Below, piece by piece: positions 41,456-50,731 of a stretch of DNA of 64,000 nucleotides (position 1 is the stretch's first letter; the number at the start of each line of letters is the position of its first letter). Source of the stretch: JBHELB01 sp041859045 (lineage in GTDB: Bacteria; Hydrogenedentota; Hydrogenedentia; Hydrogenedentales; SLHB01); assembly GCA_041859045.1 (NCBI GenBank), contig JBHELB010000068.1, positions 12,516 to 76,515 of the forward strand, written 5' to 3'. Position numbers and translations under genes: made by a program. Below the pieces are notes generated by a model, which saw only the letters and a list, made by a program, of their open reading frames with translations, was not told the origin of the DNA and did not search any database.

Positions 41456-41692
41456 GAAAACGCGTAATCCCCAATGGCGGCACTCTCGCTGAATACGCTC
41501 TAGCCCGAACCCGCCGACGTCGTGGCATGGTCGAATTCTTGATGCAATGCCGCGGGACCAGCGTTTGGTTTTTTCCCGCCCTCTGTGCATCATAGCGCGA
41601 TTAGACGCCATCCGCGTGCGAGAAATAGTCGGCAACTCCTTAACGTCGAACAGTTACTTCAGCACGCGTGGACAACAAAAAGGAGCGGCATT

Positions 41693-43594
41693 ATGCCTAC
41701 AAGCAATGCCAAAACGATTGGCGGCTCTATCGAGCCGGTTGTAGTACGCAAGCGCGGCTGGGGCCGCCGCTTGTTTGCCTATCTTGGGCCTGCGTATCTG
41801 GTGAGTGTCGGGTACATGGATCCGGGAAACTGGGCCACGGACATTGAGGGGGGGGCGCGATTCGGGTATTCGCTGATCTGGGTGTTGTTGGCGTGCAACC
41901 TTATGGCGGTGCTGTTGCAGACGCTTTCGGCGCGCTTGGGCATCGTGACGGGACACGATCTGGCGCAGGCGTGTCGGCGCGAGTACCCGAAGCCGGTGGG
42001 ATTCGCCCTGTGGGTATTGGCGGAACTCGCGATTGCCGCGACGGATCTCGCGGAAGCGCTCGGCACGATCATCGGCTTGAATCTCTTGTTCGGTCTGCCG
42101 CTGCTCTGGGGGTGCGTGGTGACGGCGTTCGACACGTTCCTGCTGCTGGCGATGCAACGCATGGGCGTGCGCAAGATTGAGGCTGCGATCTTGAGCATGG
42201 TCGGCGCGATCGGAATGTGTTTTATGATCGAGATTTTCTTAGCGCAGCCGGATTGGGGCGGCATTGCGCGGGGATTCGTGCCGTCGTTCGATTCCTCGGC
42301 ACTGTACATCATGATCGGTATGCTTGGGGCAACGGTCATGCCGCACAATCTATACCTGCACTCGTCGCTTGTGCAGTCGCGCGCGGTATCGAACACGTTA
42401 ACGGGCAAGAAGGAGGCGTGCCGGTTCAATTTTGTGGATTCGACGGTCGCGCTTAACGCCGCGTTTTTCGTCAACGCCGCGATCCTTGTCATGGCGGCGG
42501 CCAATTTCCATTCGCGGGGCATCGAGGTCACGCGCATCCAGGACGCGCACATGCTCCTGGAAAATCTCTTGGGCGGCACGCTCGCCCCTATCGCGTTTGC
42601 CATCGCGCTGCTGGCGGCGGGGCAAAGCTCGACCATCACGGGCACGATCTCCGGCCAGGTTGTGATGGAAGGCTTCCTGAATCTTCGCATGCGTCCGTGG
42701 CTGCGTCGGTTGGTCACGCGGTCGGTGGCGCTGGTGCCGGCAATTCTGGTGATCGCCTATATGGGAGACGAGGGCACCTACAAACTTCTGATCTTGTCGC
42801 AGGTGATCTTGAGCTTGCAGCTTCCGTTCGCGACGATCCCGCTGCTGCATTTCACTTCCGACTCGCGGAAAATGGGTACGTTCTCGAATCCGCGTTGGGT
42901 AAAGGGGTTGGGATGGTGCGCCGTCGCGATCATTGTGTGCCTCAACCTCAAGCTGGTCTACGATACGATCCTGTCCGACATTCACACGAGCCCGTGGTAT
43001 GTGATCTTGCCGGTGTTGTCTCTTGTGGCGGCTTTGTTGAGTCTCTTGGCCTACATCGTGATAAAGCCGTTGGTGCGCCCAGGCAAGGTTTGGGAAGAGG
43101 GCATGCCGCGCTTGAGCCGTGCGGTGGCGAAGCAACTCAAGCCGATAGCGCTGAAGGAAATTGGCGTCGCGCTTGAGCACACGGAAGGCGACGGAGAGGT
43201 GATCTCGGCGGCGGTGAGCATGGCGCGCTCGCACAAGGCGCGGATTACCCTGCTGCACATTGTGGATACGCCGGGCGCTATGGTCTATGGGCAAGAAAGC
43301 GCGAGCTTGCACGAGTCCGAGGATCAGCAATACCTCGAGGATCTCGCGCGGGAGATAGAAGAGCACGATCTCCCGGTGGAAACGATGCTGCGGTACGGCA
43401 AACCGCAAGAGGAGATTGTTCGCGCGACGAAGGAAGCGGGGTTCGACCTGTTGATTCTCGGGTCGCACGGACACAGAGGGTTCGCCGATCTGTTCTATGG
43501 CGCAACGGTTGACCGGGTGCGCCATGCGCTCGATGTGCCGGTGATGGTGGTGCGCTCGCACGGGACGGAGTGGGCGACCCGCGGGGTGAGTTAA
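41693..43594 (+). CDS. Nramp-family metal transporter fused to a UspA domain
   Basis: Residues of about 20-450 are an Nramp (MntH-like) proton-coupled Mn2+/Fe2+ transporter with 11 hydrophobic segments. It has the canonical TM1 metal site in GYMDPGNWATDIEGG and the TM6 motif VMPHNLYLHSSL. Residues of about 485-625 form a universal stress protein domain: IALKEIGVALEHTEGDGE, ITLLHIVDTPG, LILGSHGHRGFADLFYG and DVPVMVVRS, close to the G-2x-G-9x-G ATP site. The fused domain faces the cytoplasm and may gate or sense. The total is 633 residues, about 200 more than MntH. The ATG at 41693 has AAAGGAG nine bases upstream. Confidence 0.93.
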   Translation: MPTSNAKTIGGSIEPVVVRKRGWGRRLFAYLGPAYLVSVGYMDPGNWATDIEGGARFGYSLIWVLLACNLMAVLLQTLSARLGIVTGHDLAQACRREYPKPVGFALWVLAELAIAATDLAEALGTIIGLNLLFGLPLLWGCVVTAFDTFLLLAMQRMGVRKIEAAILSMVGAIGMCFMIEIFLAQPDWGGIARGFVPSFDSSALYIMIGMLGATVMPHNLYLHSSLVQSRAVSNTLTGKKEACRFNFVDSTVALNAAFFVNAAILVMAAANFHSRGIEVTRIQDAHMLLENLLGGTLAPIAFAIALLAAGQSSTITGTISGQVVMEGFLNLRMRPWLRRLVTRSVALVPAILVIAYMGDEGTYKLLILSQVILSLQLPFATIPLLHFTSDSRKMGTFSNPRWVKGLGWCAVAIIVCLNLKLVYDTILSDIHTSPWYVILPVLSLVAALLSLLAYIVIKPLVRPGKVWEEGMPRLSRAVAKQLKPIALKEIGVALEHTEGDGEVISAAVSMARSHKARITLLHIVDTPGAMVYGQESASLHESEDQQYLEDLAREIEEHDLPVETMLRYGKPQEEIVRATKEAGFDLLILGSHGHRGFADLFYGATVDRVRHALDVPVMVVRSHGTEWATRGVS

Positions 43595-43601
43595 GCGCTG
43601 C

Positions 43602-44402
43602 CTACGGGGCTGGGGTTGCCGGACGGCGACGGAGGTAACTCCAGCCCCACAGGCCGAGCAGCAGCAGCGCGAGGCTGATGACCTGCGATACGGTGAGATG
43701 CAGCAGAGGGCGCGCGCTGTCGTCGCGAAAGGCCTCAGCCGTGAAACGGACGACACCGTAGAGCATGCCGTAGGCGGCAACCACTTGCCCATCCGCGCGT
43801 TTGCGCTGTAACACGGCGCGAAGGATGAGGAACCCCGCGAAGAGCATAACCGTGAGATAGAGTTGCGTGGGATGTGTGGGGAGGGATTCCATCGCGCCCT
43901 GCGCGATGCGTCCATGGGCAAGTTGGTCGTTGTAAGGGCCGCTGCCTTTGGGAAACGAAATGGCCCAAGGGATATTGGTCGTTCGCCCCCAACAGCAGCC
44001 GTTGAGAAAACAGCCGACGCGCGTGATCGCTTCGCCCAGGGCTAGGTACGGGCCGATGATGTCGAGTCCTTTGAGCATGGGGATGCGCTGAAACCGGAAC
44101 ACAAGCAGCACCGCCAGAATCCCGCCAGCAAGCCCGCCGTAGAAAACGAGCCCGCCTTGCCAGAGAAAGATCGCGCGCCAGACCTGGGTGGGATCGCCGT
44201 ATTGGAGATGCCAGAACGCCCGCGCGCCGAAAAGGGCGCCGAGAAAGGCGAATACGCCGGTGCTGGGGGGGATGATGAACCCTTCGTTGCGCCGTACGGA
44301 AGCGCGCACCACGAGGATGGAGCAGAGGATAAACGCGAGGGCAAGCATCTCGCGGTAGGCGTAGAGCGGGTAACCAAGAACGGTGAATAGCACGGGGCGC
44401 AT
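43602..44402 (-). CDS. lgt: Prolipoprotein diacylglyceryl transferase
   Basis: Lgt transfers diacylglycerol from phosphatidylglycerol to the lipobox cysteine of prolipoproteins at the inner membrane. The 266-residue product has seven hydrophobic segments, GVFAFLGALFGARAFWHLQY, WQGGLVFYGGLAGGIL, the signature LALGEAITRVGCFLNGCCWG, and HPTQLYLTVMLF near the end. AGAGAGGA lies before the ATG at 44402. It serves the lipoproteins seen at 8279 and 48667. It ends seven bases from the stop of the Nramp gene (convergent), and follows the ICMT-like gene by 38 bases. Confidence 0.94.
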   Translation of the reverse strand: MRPVLFTVLGYPLYAYREMLALAFILCSILVVRASVRRNEGFIIPPSTGVFAFLGALFGARAFWHLQYGDPTQVWRAIFLWQGGLVFYGGLAGGILAVLLVFRFQRIPMLKGLDIIGPYLALGEAITRVGCFLNGCCWGRTTNIPWAISFPKGSGPYNDQLAHGRIAQGAMESLPTHPTQLYLTVMLFAGFLILRAVLQRKRADGQVVAAYGMLYGVVRFTAEAFRDDSARPLLHLTVSQVISLALLLLGLWGWSYLRRRPATPAP

Positions 44403-44440
44403 GGAAAGTCCTCTCTCATCGGTCGCCGAGCGGTGGCACT

Positions 44441-45130
44441 TTACCAGATACCCGGCAGAAGGCGCGAGGTGACCTTCTCTGCGTAGGCGGCGTAGCCTTC
44501 GAGTTCGGCATGAAGAATTCTGTCTTCGAAGTACGTGCGGAGGACTACGAGTACGCAGAGCAATACGGCAGGAAGCAAGGTCCACAGTGAGCCAAGCGCC
44601 AAGGGAATGCTGATGAACAGGACGATGGCCCCGAGGTACATTGGGTGGCGGACGTAACGGTAGGGACCGGTCGTGATCACGCGATGCCCGCGTTCTTTCT
44701 GGATCTCAACCACGCGCGATAGATAGGGGTTCGCGCATGTCACCCACCCGATTAGCATTAATGAAAGCACGACGCCCGCGAACCCCACGGCTTCCACTTC
44801 CCACGTAACCTGCGACCAACGATGGCGAACGGCATCGAGCCCAGGCAGAAAGAGGTAGGGAAGGAGCAGCACGGTGGATAGCCACACGAAGACTTTGTCC
44901 CAGCCACGCGCTGTCGGCTTCAGAAAGATCAGGCGGTCTTTGAGCAGGGCAGGATCATGGCGTTTGAGCCACGCGGTGAGCAGCGCCGAAAACGCGAACT
45001 GTAGAATCAGGTAGAGCCACGCCTCGGGCCAGAAAATCGTGCCCGCGGTTCCCATAAAAGCCGCCGCCATGAGGACAAAATACGCAACAAAAATGACGGC
45101 AATCCGCACGGACGAGATCTCGGACGCCAC
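44441..45130 (-). CDS. ICMT/PEMT-like membrane methyltransferase
   Basis: The 229-residue product is multi-pass (AVIFVAYFVLMAAAFMGTAG and three to four more segments) and carries the SAM-binding hallmark of isoprenylcysteine carboxyl methyltransferase-like proteins: RGHRVITTGPYRYVRHPMYL, then YFEDRILHAELEGYAAYAEK and the closing RLLPGIW. Bacterial members methylate unknown lipids or small molecules. The GTG at 45130 was chosen because AGGAGGT lies six bases upstream, while the frame continues far further without such a site. It lies 29 bases downstream of the large hydrolase gene. Confidence 0.85.
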   Translation of the reverse strand: MASEISSVRIAVIFVAYFVLMAAAFMGTAGTIFWPEAWLYLILQFAFSALLTAWLKRHDPALLKDRLIFLKPTARGWDKVFVWLSTVLLLPYLFLPGLDAVRHRWSQVTWEVEAVGFAGVVLSLMLIGWVTCANPYLSRVVEIQKERGHRVITTGPYRYVRHPMYLGAIVLFISIPLALGSLWTLLPAVLLCVLVVLRTYFEDRILHAELEGYAAYAEKVTSRLLPGIW

Positions 45131-45159
45131 GTCGGACCTCCTTCGTCCCGCGCCGAATG

Positions 45160-48100
45160 TTACCGCGCGGACGGTCTCCGGGCGACCCAGTGTCCGCCCG
45201 CGAACACGGCCGCGAGCGAGGTCAACGTCACGAAGAGATCCGCCAGACTGCCGCCTGCCTGGCGTTTCTTGGCCACGGCGGCCTTCGCCTCTCCGCCGCG
45301 ATAGCCTTCTTCCGCGACGCTGAGGTCGCTCTGCGAACATTCGTTGGTGGCACGCACCTGGTAGTTGTATTTGTGGTACTCCACCGCGCCGACGGTCGCG
45401 TTACATCCCGGAGTTCCGGGCGCGAGCATGGTCGGAGGCAACGCGGTGAAATCGTCAAACGTCAACGTGAGTCCGTCGGTGTGGCCTATCAGTTCCGGGA
45501 CGTCGGAACTGCCCGCCGCCGTGCGGTAGATATCGTACCCCGTCGCGCCATAGGACGCCGACCACTCGATCAAAACGCTGTCGGCGAGCGTGCCGTCTGT
45601 CGCGAAGATCGCCCCTGGGGCAGGCGGCGTCGTGCAGGTGAACTCGAAGCTAACGCCGTTACTTGTGCCAGCGGACGTGACGACGGTGACGTCGACCACC
45701 CCTGCGGCGTGCGCGGGAGTGGTCGCGACGAGTTGATTGTCGTCGAGGACAGAGAACTGCGTCGCGGGCACATTACCAAACATCACTTGCGTTGTGAAGG
45801 CAAGGTTTTGGCCCGTGAGAATCACTTCGAGTCCGCCAGCGGTGGTTCCGCCGTTGAAACTCAACAGGGATAGCGTGGGAGGATCGAGCACGGTGAGCGA
45901 TGCGCCGTCGGACTCGACCCAGCCATACGCGTTGGACACGAGGCAGGTATACACCCCCTCGCGGCTCTGCTGCGCCGATGGAATCGTGTAGGTCGTGTCG
46001 GTGCCAGAGAAGAGATCGGCGCCGTCTTTGCGCCACTGGTAAGAAAGCGGCGGAGTGCCGGTCGCCATGATGGAAAATGCAGCGGGGCTTCCCGGCGCCA
46101 CGGTCTGGGACAGCGGCTGTAGCGTCAGCGCGGGAGGAGTGTTCACCACGGTGACTTTGGCCTCGTTACTGGTCACCGTACCGGCTTCATTCGAGACGGT
46201 GCAGGTGTACGAACCTTCGTCCGCCTCCTCGGCATTGTCAATGGTGTAGGCGGCGCTGCTGGCAAAATCGATCACCACGCCGTTCTTCTTCCATTGGTAC
46301 GTGAGGGGCAGCGATCCCGAGGCCAGGACAGTAAGCGAGGTGGTCGCGCCGAGTTCAAGGTCTATGGATTGAGGATGTTCCACAATCGCCGGGGGATCTT
46401 TCTGGGTAAGCACAATCGTGTCGCTTACGGGACTCGATTCGCCCGCGGAATTTCGGGCTTTGGCGTAAACGATTTTGATGCCGTCGCCGCTCGAAAGCGT
46501 GAGCGACGTCGTGGGGATGAAGGGCAGCCACGTCGCCCCCGCAAAATTAGGCGACTCGCTGATCATGAGTTCGGAAGGCGCATTGCTGCACACCGTCTTG
46601 ACCAACACGTTGCGTGAAAAGGTTTTGGCGGCGCCTTCGTTGATCTGAAATGCGGAAATCACCGGCGGATTTTGGCGATCGGGAAGCCAGGGATTGGTCC
46701 CGTAAATATAGTATTCGTCAGAGTCCTTCACGCCGTCGTTATCCATATCGCCTTCGGCGGAATTCCACTCTTGTTCGTCAGTCGTCCCGTCGTCGTCGGT
46801 ATCCACGCTGGGATCGCGCAGCATGACATATAGCGCGCTGGGGTAGAAGCCGCCGAAGTGCACCGTATTGACTGCGGCGCGCGTGCTCTGCGTGGGAAAA
46901 TCGGCGCCCGTATTGGGGTTGACCTCGAAACGGCGGTAGTTGCTGCTCGAAATCTGAATCCCTATGCGGTGGCCAACATCGAAGACCCAACTAATATCGC
47001 CGAGATCGACCGTGATCGGCACAATTTGTCCCGGCACGATCGGCGACGGAGGAACATTCAGGCCATTGCGGTACTTGACGCGCTGTACGCCATCGAGCAA
47101 CAAGACTTCGCGGGCCGGCGAGGTGGGGTAGACGTCGACGAGCTTCACCGTGAAATCGGTGTCGACACCGTCCGTGCTCACGTAGAGCTGCACGCGAAAG
47201 TGCCCCGTGGTTTCCGTGGCGTAGTTGAATGCGGCGGTCGCGAATTTTAGGACGTCACCGCGATTGCTTACGGAGCTTTGGTCGAGAGGACCGGCGATCA
47301 AGGTGAGGTTCTGACCGCCTTGCGTGGGCACGGGACCGCTCGGACTGAAGACAAACGTCTCTTGCGTCGTTGTGGTGGACGGCGTGGTGGACAGGAGATC
47401 GCCGAACGAAAGGTAGAAAGGGGTCTCACGCGGCGGGAACGGCGGCCATTTGTCGGCCGTGCGCCATTCCATTGCGCCTGCGAGCGTGCGGTCATCGGGG
47501 CCGACGGTATAGTAGGTGACCGGCGGCTCGGACATGATCGGGTCGACAACGCCTGAAAGCCAGTACTGGGCGAAACGCTTCTGGTACGGCGTCACTTTGA
47601 AATCTTGGTAGTTCGCCGGCAAATGAAACCCAGTCGTGTTCTCGTTCCAATCTCCGTGCGTGGTGGGACGCATGGCCAGTTTCTGGTTACCCCTCGCGCC
47701 TTCGCCGCCGCGGTACTGCCGCTCGATGAAAAAACGAACCGTGCTGTTTGCGAAGATGTCCCACCAACCGCTGACGTGCAGGCCGGGGGCGTTCATCAGT
47801 GGCGCGCGCGAGTGCGCGTCGTAATACGTCCAGTAGCTGCTGGTGGGCACTTCCGCTTTCCAGACGTTCACATACTGCGGAACGCCGACGACCGTCAGCC
47901 AGTCTTCGCACAGCGCTTTGTGAAACACGCCGCCGTGGTACGCGAGATCGAGAGAGAAGTTGGAACCGCCGTCCCGGAAGATCTGTACGCCGAGGTCGGT
48001 GGTTGCGCCGCTGAGCAAGGCCGACGTGATCGAGGTGGCCGAGCCGCCGTAGGTGCCGACTTTGCCGTTGCACCAAGGCTGCGCCTTGATCCACTTGAGC

Positions 48101-48420
48101 GTGTCGACGCCGTCCTGTTTTGTGCCCCAACCGTCATCGGCGAATGGCTGAAAGACGCCGCCGCTGCCGCTAGTGCCGCGCACGCTCTGACAGACAAACA
48201 CCATGCCGATGTCATTCCACGTCGTTCCCTTTGTGGCGCGAGCATATGGCGTACGCTCTAGGATTACGGGCCATGCCGGTCCGCCGGTGCTTGGGAAAAA
48301 GACGTCGGTCACCAAGGTCGTGCCGTCCGTCATCGGCACGTCGTAGGTGGCTCCGAAGGCGGGTGCGGTCAAAAGACAGAACAAAACCACGCAGGAGGCA
48401 AGAATGATTCGCGGCGACAT
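45160..48420 (-). CDS. Secreted CocE/NonD hydrolase with Ig-like, IPT and Fn3-like domains
   Basis: After a signal peptide (IILASCVVLFCLLTAPAFGA) the first 550 residues form an S15/CocE-type serine hydrolase: DGTTLVTDVFFP, WCNGKVGTYGGSATS (nucleophile Ser), HGDWN and the C-terminal jelly roll SWVFDVGHRIGIQISSSNYR. A calcium-binding thrombospondin-3-like linker follows (DTDDDGTTDEQEW, DMDNDGVKDSDEYY). Then come two Ig-like domains (YQWKKNGVVI, YQWRKDGADL), an IPT/TIG-like domain (VILTGQNLAFTTQVMFGN) and a fibronectin-like one. The end AGGSLADLFVTLTSL ... RRPSAR resembles a GlyGly-type sorting anchor. Total 1086 residues. The ATG at 48420 follows AAAGG. The substrate ester or amide is unknown. 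Confidence 0.85.
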   Translation of the reverse strand: MSPRIILASCVVLFCLLTAPAFGATYDVPMTDGTTLVTDVFFPSTGGPAWPVILERTPYARATKGTTWNDIGMVFVCQSVRGTSGSGGVFQPFADDGWGTKQDGVDTLKWIKAQPWCNGKVGTYGGSATSITSALLSGATTDLGVQIFRDGGSNFSLDLAYHGGVFHKALCEDWLTVVGVPQYVNVWKAEVPTSSYWTYYDAHSRAPLMNAPGLHVSGWWDIFANSTVRFFIERQYRGGEGARGNQKLAMRPTTHGDWNENTTGFHLPANYQDFKVTPYQKRFAQYWLSGVVDPIMSEPPVTYYTVGPDDRTLAGAMEWRTADKWPPFPPRETPFYLSFGDLLSTTPSTTTTQETFVFSPSGPVPTQGGQNLTLIAGPLDQSSVSNRGDVLKFATAAFNYATETTGHFRVQLYVSTDGVDTDFTVKLVDVYPTSPAREVLLLDGVQRVKYRNGLNVPPSPIVPGQIVPITVDLGDISWVFDVGHRIGIQISSSNYRRFEVNPNTGADFPTQSTRAAVNTVHFGGFYPSALYVMLRDPSVDTDDDGTTDEQEWNSAEGDMDNDGVKDSDEYYIYGTNPWLPDRQNPPVISAFQINEGAAKTFSRNVLVKTVCSNAPSELMISESPNFAGATWLPFIPTTSLTLSSGDGIKIVYAKARNSAGESSPVSDTIVLTQKDPPAIVEHPQSIDLELGATTSLTVLASGSLPLTYQWKKNGVVIDFASSAAYTIDNAEEADEGSYTCTVSNEAGTVTSNEAKVTVVNTPPALTLQPLSQTVAPGSPAAFSIMATGTPPLSYQWRKDGADLFSGTDTTYTIPSAQQSREGVYTCLVSNAYGWVESDGASLTVLDPPTLSLLSFNGGTTAGGLEVILTGQNLAFTTQVMFGNVPATQFSVLDDNQLVATTPAHAAGVVDVTVVTSAGTSNGVSFEFTCTTPPAPGAIFATDGTLADSVLIEWSASYGATGYDIYRTAAGSSDVPELIGHTDGLTLTFDDFTALPPTMLAPGTPGCNATVGAVEYHKYNYQVRATNECSQSDLSVAEEGYRGGEAKAAVAKKRQAGGSLADLFVTLTSLAAVFAGGHWVARRPSAR

Positions 48421-48614
48421 AACCTTTATCCCCAAATGGTTAGCCCTTCACTTCCTTCGGGCGCTGCGCCCTTGCGGAAGCGTATCCACACACCTCAGCG
48501 GGCCGGTTTTTGGTCGGAACGATCCGCCAGATTCCGGCGCTAGGCTATACGATACCACACCCTCGCCCAAACCGCCAGAAACTATTTACAGAACTTTCCT
48601 TCCCCGTGACGGCC

Positions 48615-48650
48615 AAAAAAAACCGGGCCGAGGCGAAAACCTCGGCCCGG
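48615..48650 (-). terminator. Intrinsic terminator of the lipoprotein hydrolase gene
   Basis: CCGGGCCGAGG (48623-48633) pairs perfectly with CCTCGGCCCGG (48640-48650). On the minus strand it is followed by eight T bases (A-run at 48615-48622). It stands just after the stop of the gene at 48667. Confidence 0.9.
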
Positions 48651-48666
48651 CCGGAGCGTCGTCACT

Positions 48667-50559
48667 CTAGGCGGCAGGTCCTTTTGCCTCGGGCTGCTTG
48701 GGCTCGGGCTGTTTGGGGTCCGTCTTGAAGATATTCACCTCGTCGCCGTCGGTCACGTCGTCGCGATCGGTGTCGGCGACGTTCGGGTTCGTGCCCAGGG
48801 TAGCCTCCTCGGCGTCGGAGATGCCGTCGTAGTCGTAGTCGGCGGCATCAGCCTTCGTGGGCAGCAGCAGGGCTGCGGGGTAGAGTTTGCCCATGTGCAG
48901 CGTGTTCTTGGCCTCGCGCAGGGCGCCTTCCTTCGGGAAGTCGTCGCCGGTGTTCGGGTTGATCTCGAAGCGCGGGAAGTTGCTGCTCGAAATCTGCAGC
49001 CCGATGCGGTGGCCCTTGTTGAAGGCCCAGCTCGTGCTCGCAAGGTCGATCTCGATCATGCCGGTCTGGCCGATGGGCAGCGGCTCCGCCTTTTCGAAGC
49101 CGTGGCGGTATTTCACGCGCTGGATGCAGTCCATAACCAGCAACTCACGGCCGTCGGGGCAAATGTCCACGACTTTGGCTGTGAAATCGGTATCCGGGGC
49201 GTCGCTCGATACGTACAAGCGCACAACCACGCGGCCGGTAACCTCGAGCGGCTCTGCCAACGCCGCAGTGGAAAACGTCAGCAGGTCCGTGCGGTCCTTG
49301 TTGACCTCGCGTTGATCATAGGGACCAGAGGCGATGACGAGGTTGTTGCCGCCCTTGGTCGGGAAAGGGTTCTTGGGATCGTAGGTGAACGAGAGTTCGG
49401 CGTTCTTATTCTCGAGCCGCTCTTTGACGAGCCCGCCGGCCGGGGTCAGATAGAAGGCGGTTCCAGCCGTCGTGAAGGGGGGCCAGTCGTCCGCCGTATT
49501 CCACTTGTTTCCGGGGGCGCTGGGGTCTTTGTCATCGCCGAGGGTGTAGTACTGCACCGTAGGCATCGTGCTGATGTCGCCCGCGCCCTTCAGGTAGTAG
49601 TCCATGAACTGGTTTCTGTTTGCCGAGATTTTGACTTCCTGGAAATTGGAGCTCAACGTATACGGCAGATCGCCTGCGAAATCGCCGTGCGCGGTGGGTT
49701 TGATGATGAGTTTCTGGGTGCCCTTTGCGCCTTCGCCGCCGTTGTGCTGGCGCGACATGAAAGCGTCGAGCGTACCGCGCAGGAAGAGGTCGAACCATCC
49801 GCCGACGTGAAGCCCTGGAGCGGTGACATCGGCCGCCTTGGCGCTGCAGTCGTACCAGGTCCAGTAGTCGTCTTTGCTGGGGTGGCTCTGCCAGGTCTTG
49901 AGGACATCGAGACCGCCTTTGTCTTTGAACATTCCGAGCCAGCCCTCGGCGGTGCTTTTGTGAAACACGCCGCCCTCATAGGAAAGCGTGGTGTAAAAAT
50001 CGCTCGCCGCCGCTTCCATGAACTGGCAGGCCAACCCTTGAACGCCGGGGGCCATGCGGGTTTGAACAATGCCCAGCGCCGACTGTCCGGCGGTGCCGAT
50101 CTTGCCGTTGCACCACGGCTGTTCCTTGATCCACTTCACGGTGTCGGCCGCGTCAAAGAAATCGGGACCCCACCCGTCGCTGCGGAATCCGTCGAACTTG
50201 CCGCCGCTGTCCCCCAGGCCGCGCACGTCCTGGAACACCGCGACATAGCCCTTCTCCGTGAACTTGCTGGCCATGTTGTCGTCGCCGCGCCCGTAGGTGC
50301 TGCGTGTCAATACCACGGGCCACGCAGGGCCGCCGGTTTCGGGCTTGTAGACGTCCGTGGCAAGCTCCACGCCGTCGCGCATGGGCACCTTAACGGCGAG
50401 CGGACCTGTCGGGGCAGCTTTTTCTGGCGCCGCGGCGGCCGCGGGACTCGCCTGCGGCGCGGCGGATTGGTCGGCGGGGGTGGGGGCCTGCTTGGAGCAA
50501 CCAACTCCAAACGCGACCGCAAGTGACAAGGCTATGGAGAGCAATCGACGAGTGTGCAT
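48667..50559 (-). CDS. CocE/NonD-family hydrolase, lipoprotein
   Basis: The 630-residue product has a lipoprotein signal (LLSIALSLAVAFGVGC-S) and an Ala/Pro-rich tether. The S15/CocE hydrolase follows: MRDGVELATDVYKPETGGPAWP, WCNGKIGTAGQSALG with the nucleophile Ser, HGDFAGDL and a galactose-binding-like C-terminal domain (TSWAFNKGHRIGLQISSSNF). It ends with two thrombospondin-3-like calcium loops (DYDYDGISDAEEA, DTDRDDVTDGDEV) and a Pro/Lys tail. It is a paralogue of the larger gene downstream, which lacks the lipid anchor and has added Ig-like domains. The ATG at 50559 has AGGGG upstream. A strong terminator separates the pair. Confidence 0.88.
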   Translation of the reverse strand: MHTRRLLSIALSLAVAFGVGCSKQAPTPADQSAAPQASPAAAAAPEKAAPTGPLAVKVPMRDGVELATDVYKPETGGPAWPVVLTRSTYGRGDDNMASKFTEKGYVAVFQDVRGLGDSGGKFDGFRSDGWGPDFFDAADTVKWIKEQPWCNGKIGTAGQSALGIVQTRMAPGVQGLACQFMEAAASDFYTTLSYEGGVFHKSTAEGWLGMFKDKGGLDVLKTWQSHPSKDDYWTWYDCSAKAADVTAPGLHVGGWFDLFLRGTLDAFMSRQHNGGEGAKGTQKLIIKPTAHGDFAGDLPYTLSSNFQEVKISANRNQFMDYYLKGAGDISTMPTVQYYTLGDDKDPSAPGNKWNTADDWPPFTTAGTAFYLTPAGGLVKERLENKNAELSFTYDPKNPFPTKGGNNLVIASGPYDQREVNKDRTDLLTFSTAALAEPLEVTGRVVVRLYVSSDAPDTDFTAKVVDICPDGRELLVMDCIQRVKYRHGFEKAEPLPIGQTGMIEIDLASTSWAFNKGHRIGLQISSSNFPRFEINPNTGDDFPKEGALREAKNTLHMGKLYPAALLLPTKADAADYDYDGISDAEEATLGTNPNVADTDRDDVTDGDEVNIFKTDPKQPEPKQPEAKGPAA

Positions 50560-50731
50560 GACGTACAACCCCTACTGTTTCGCTGCGTGACGCGCGCACC
50601 CCGGCCGCGTGGCAGCATTCTTCGCGTTCAGATATCCACTCTGCAAGTCGATCCCTGACGTTCGAGACGCGTCAGCAACCTACGCAATGACACTAGCACA
50701 CGCGAGCCGTGCGCGCCATATTACATTCCTA

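Noticed and set aside
41456..41692. Mn-sensing yybP-ykoY riboswitch before the Nramp gene
   Set aside because: Conserved GGGGAGUA and paired-loop sequences are not found in the leader.
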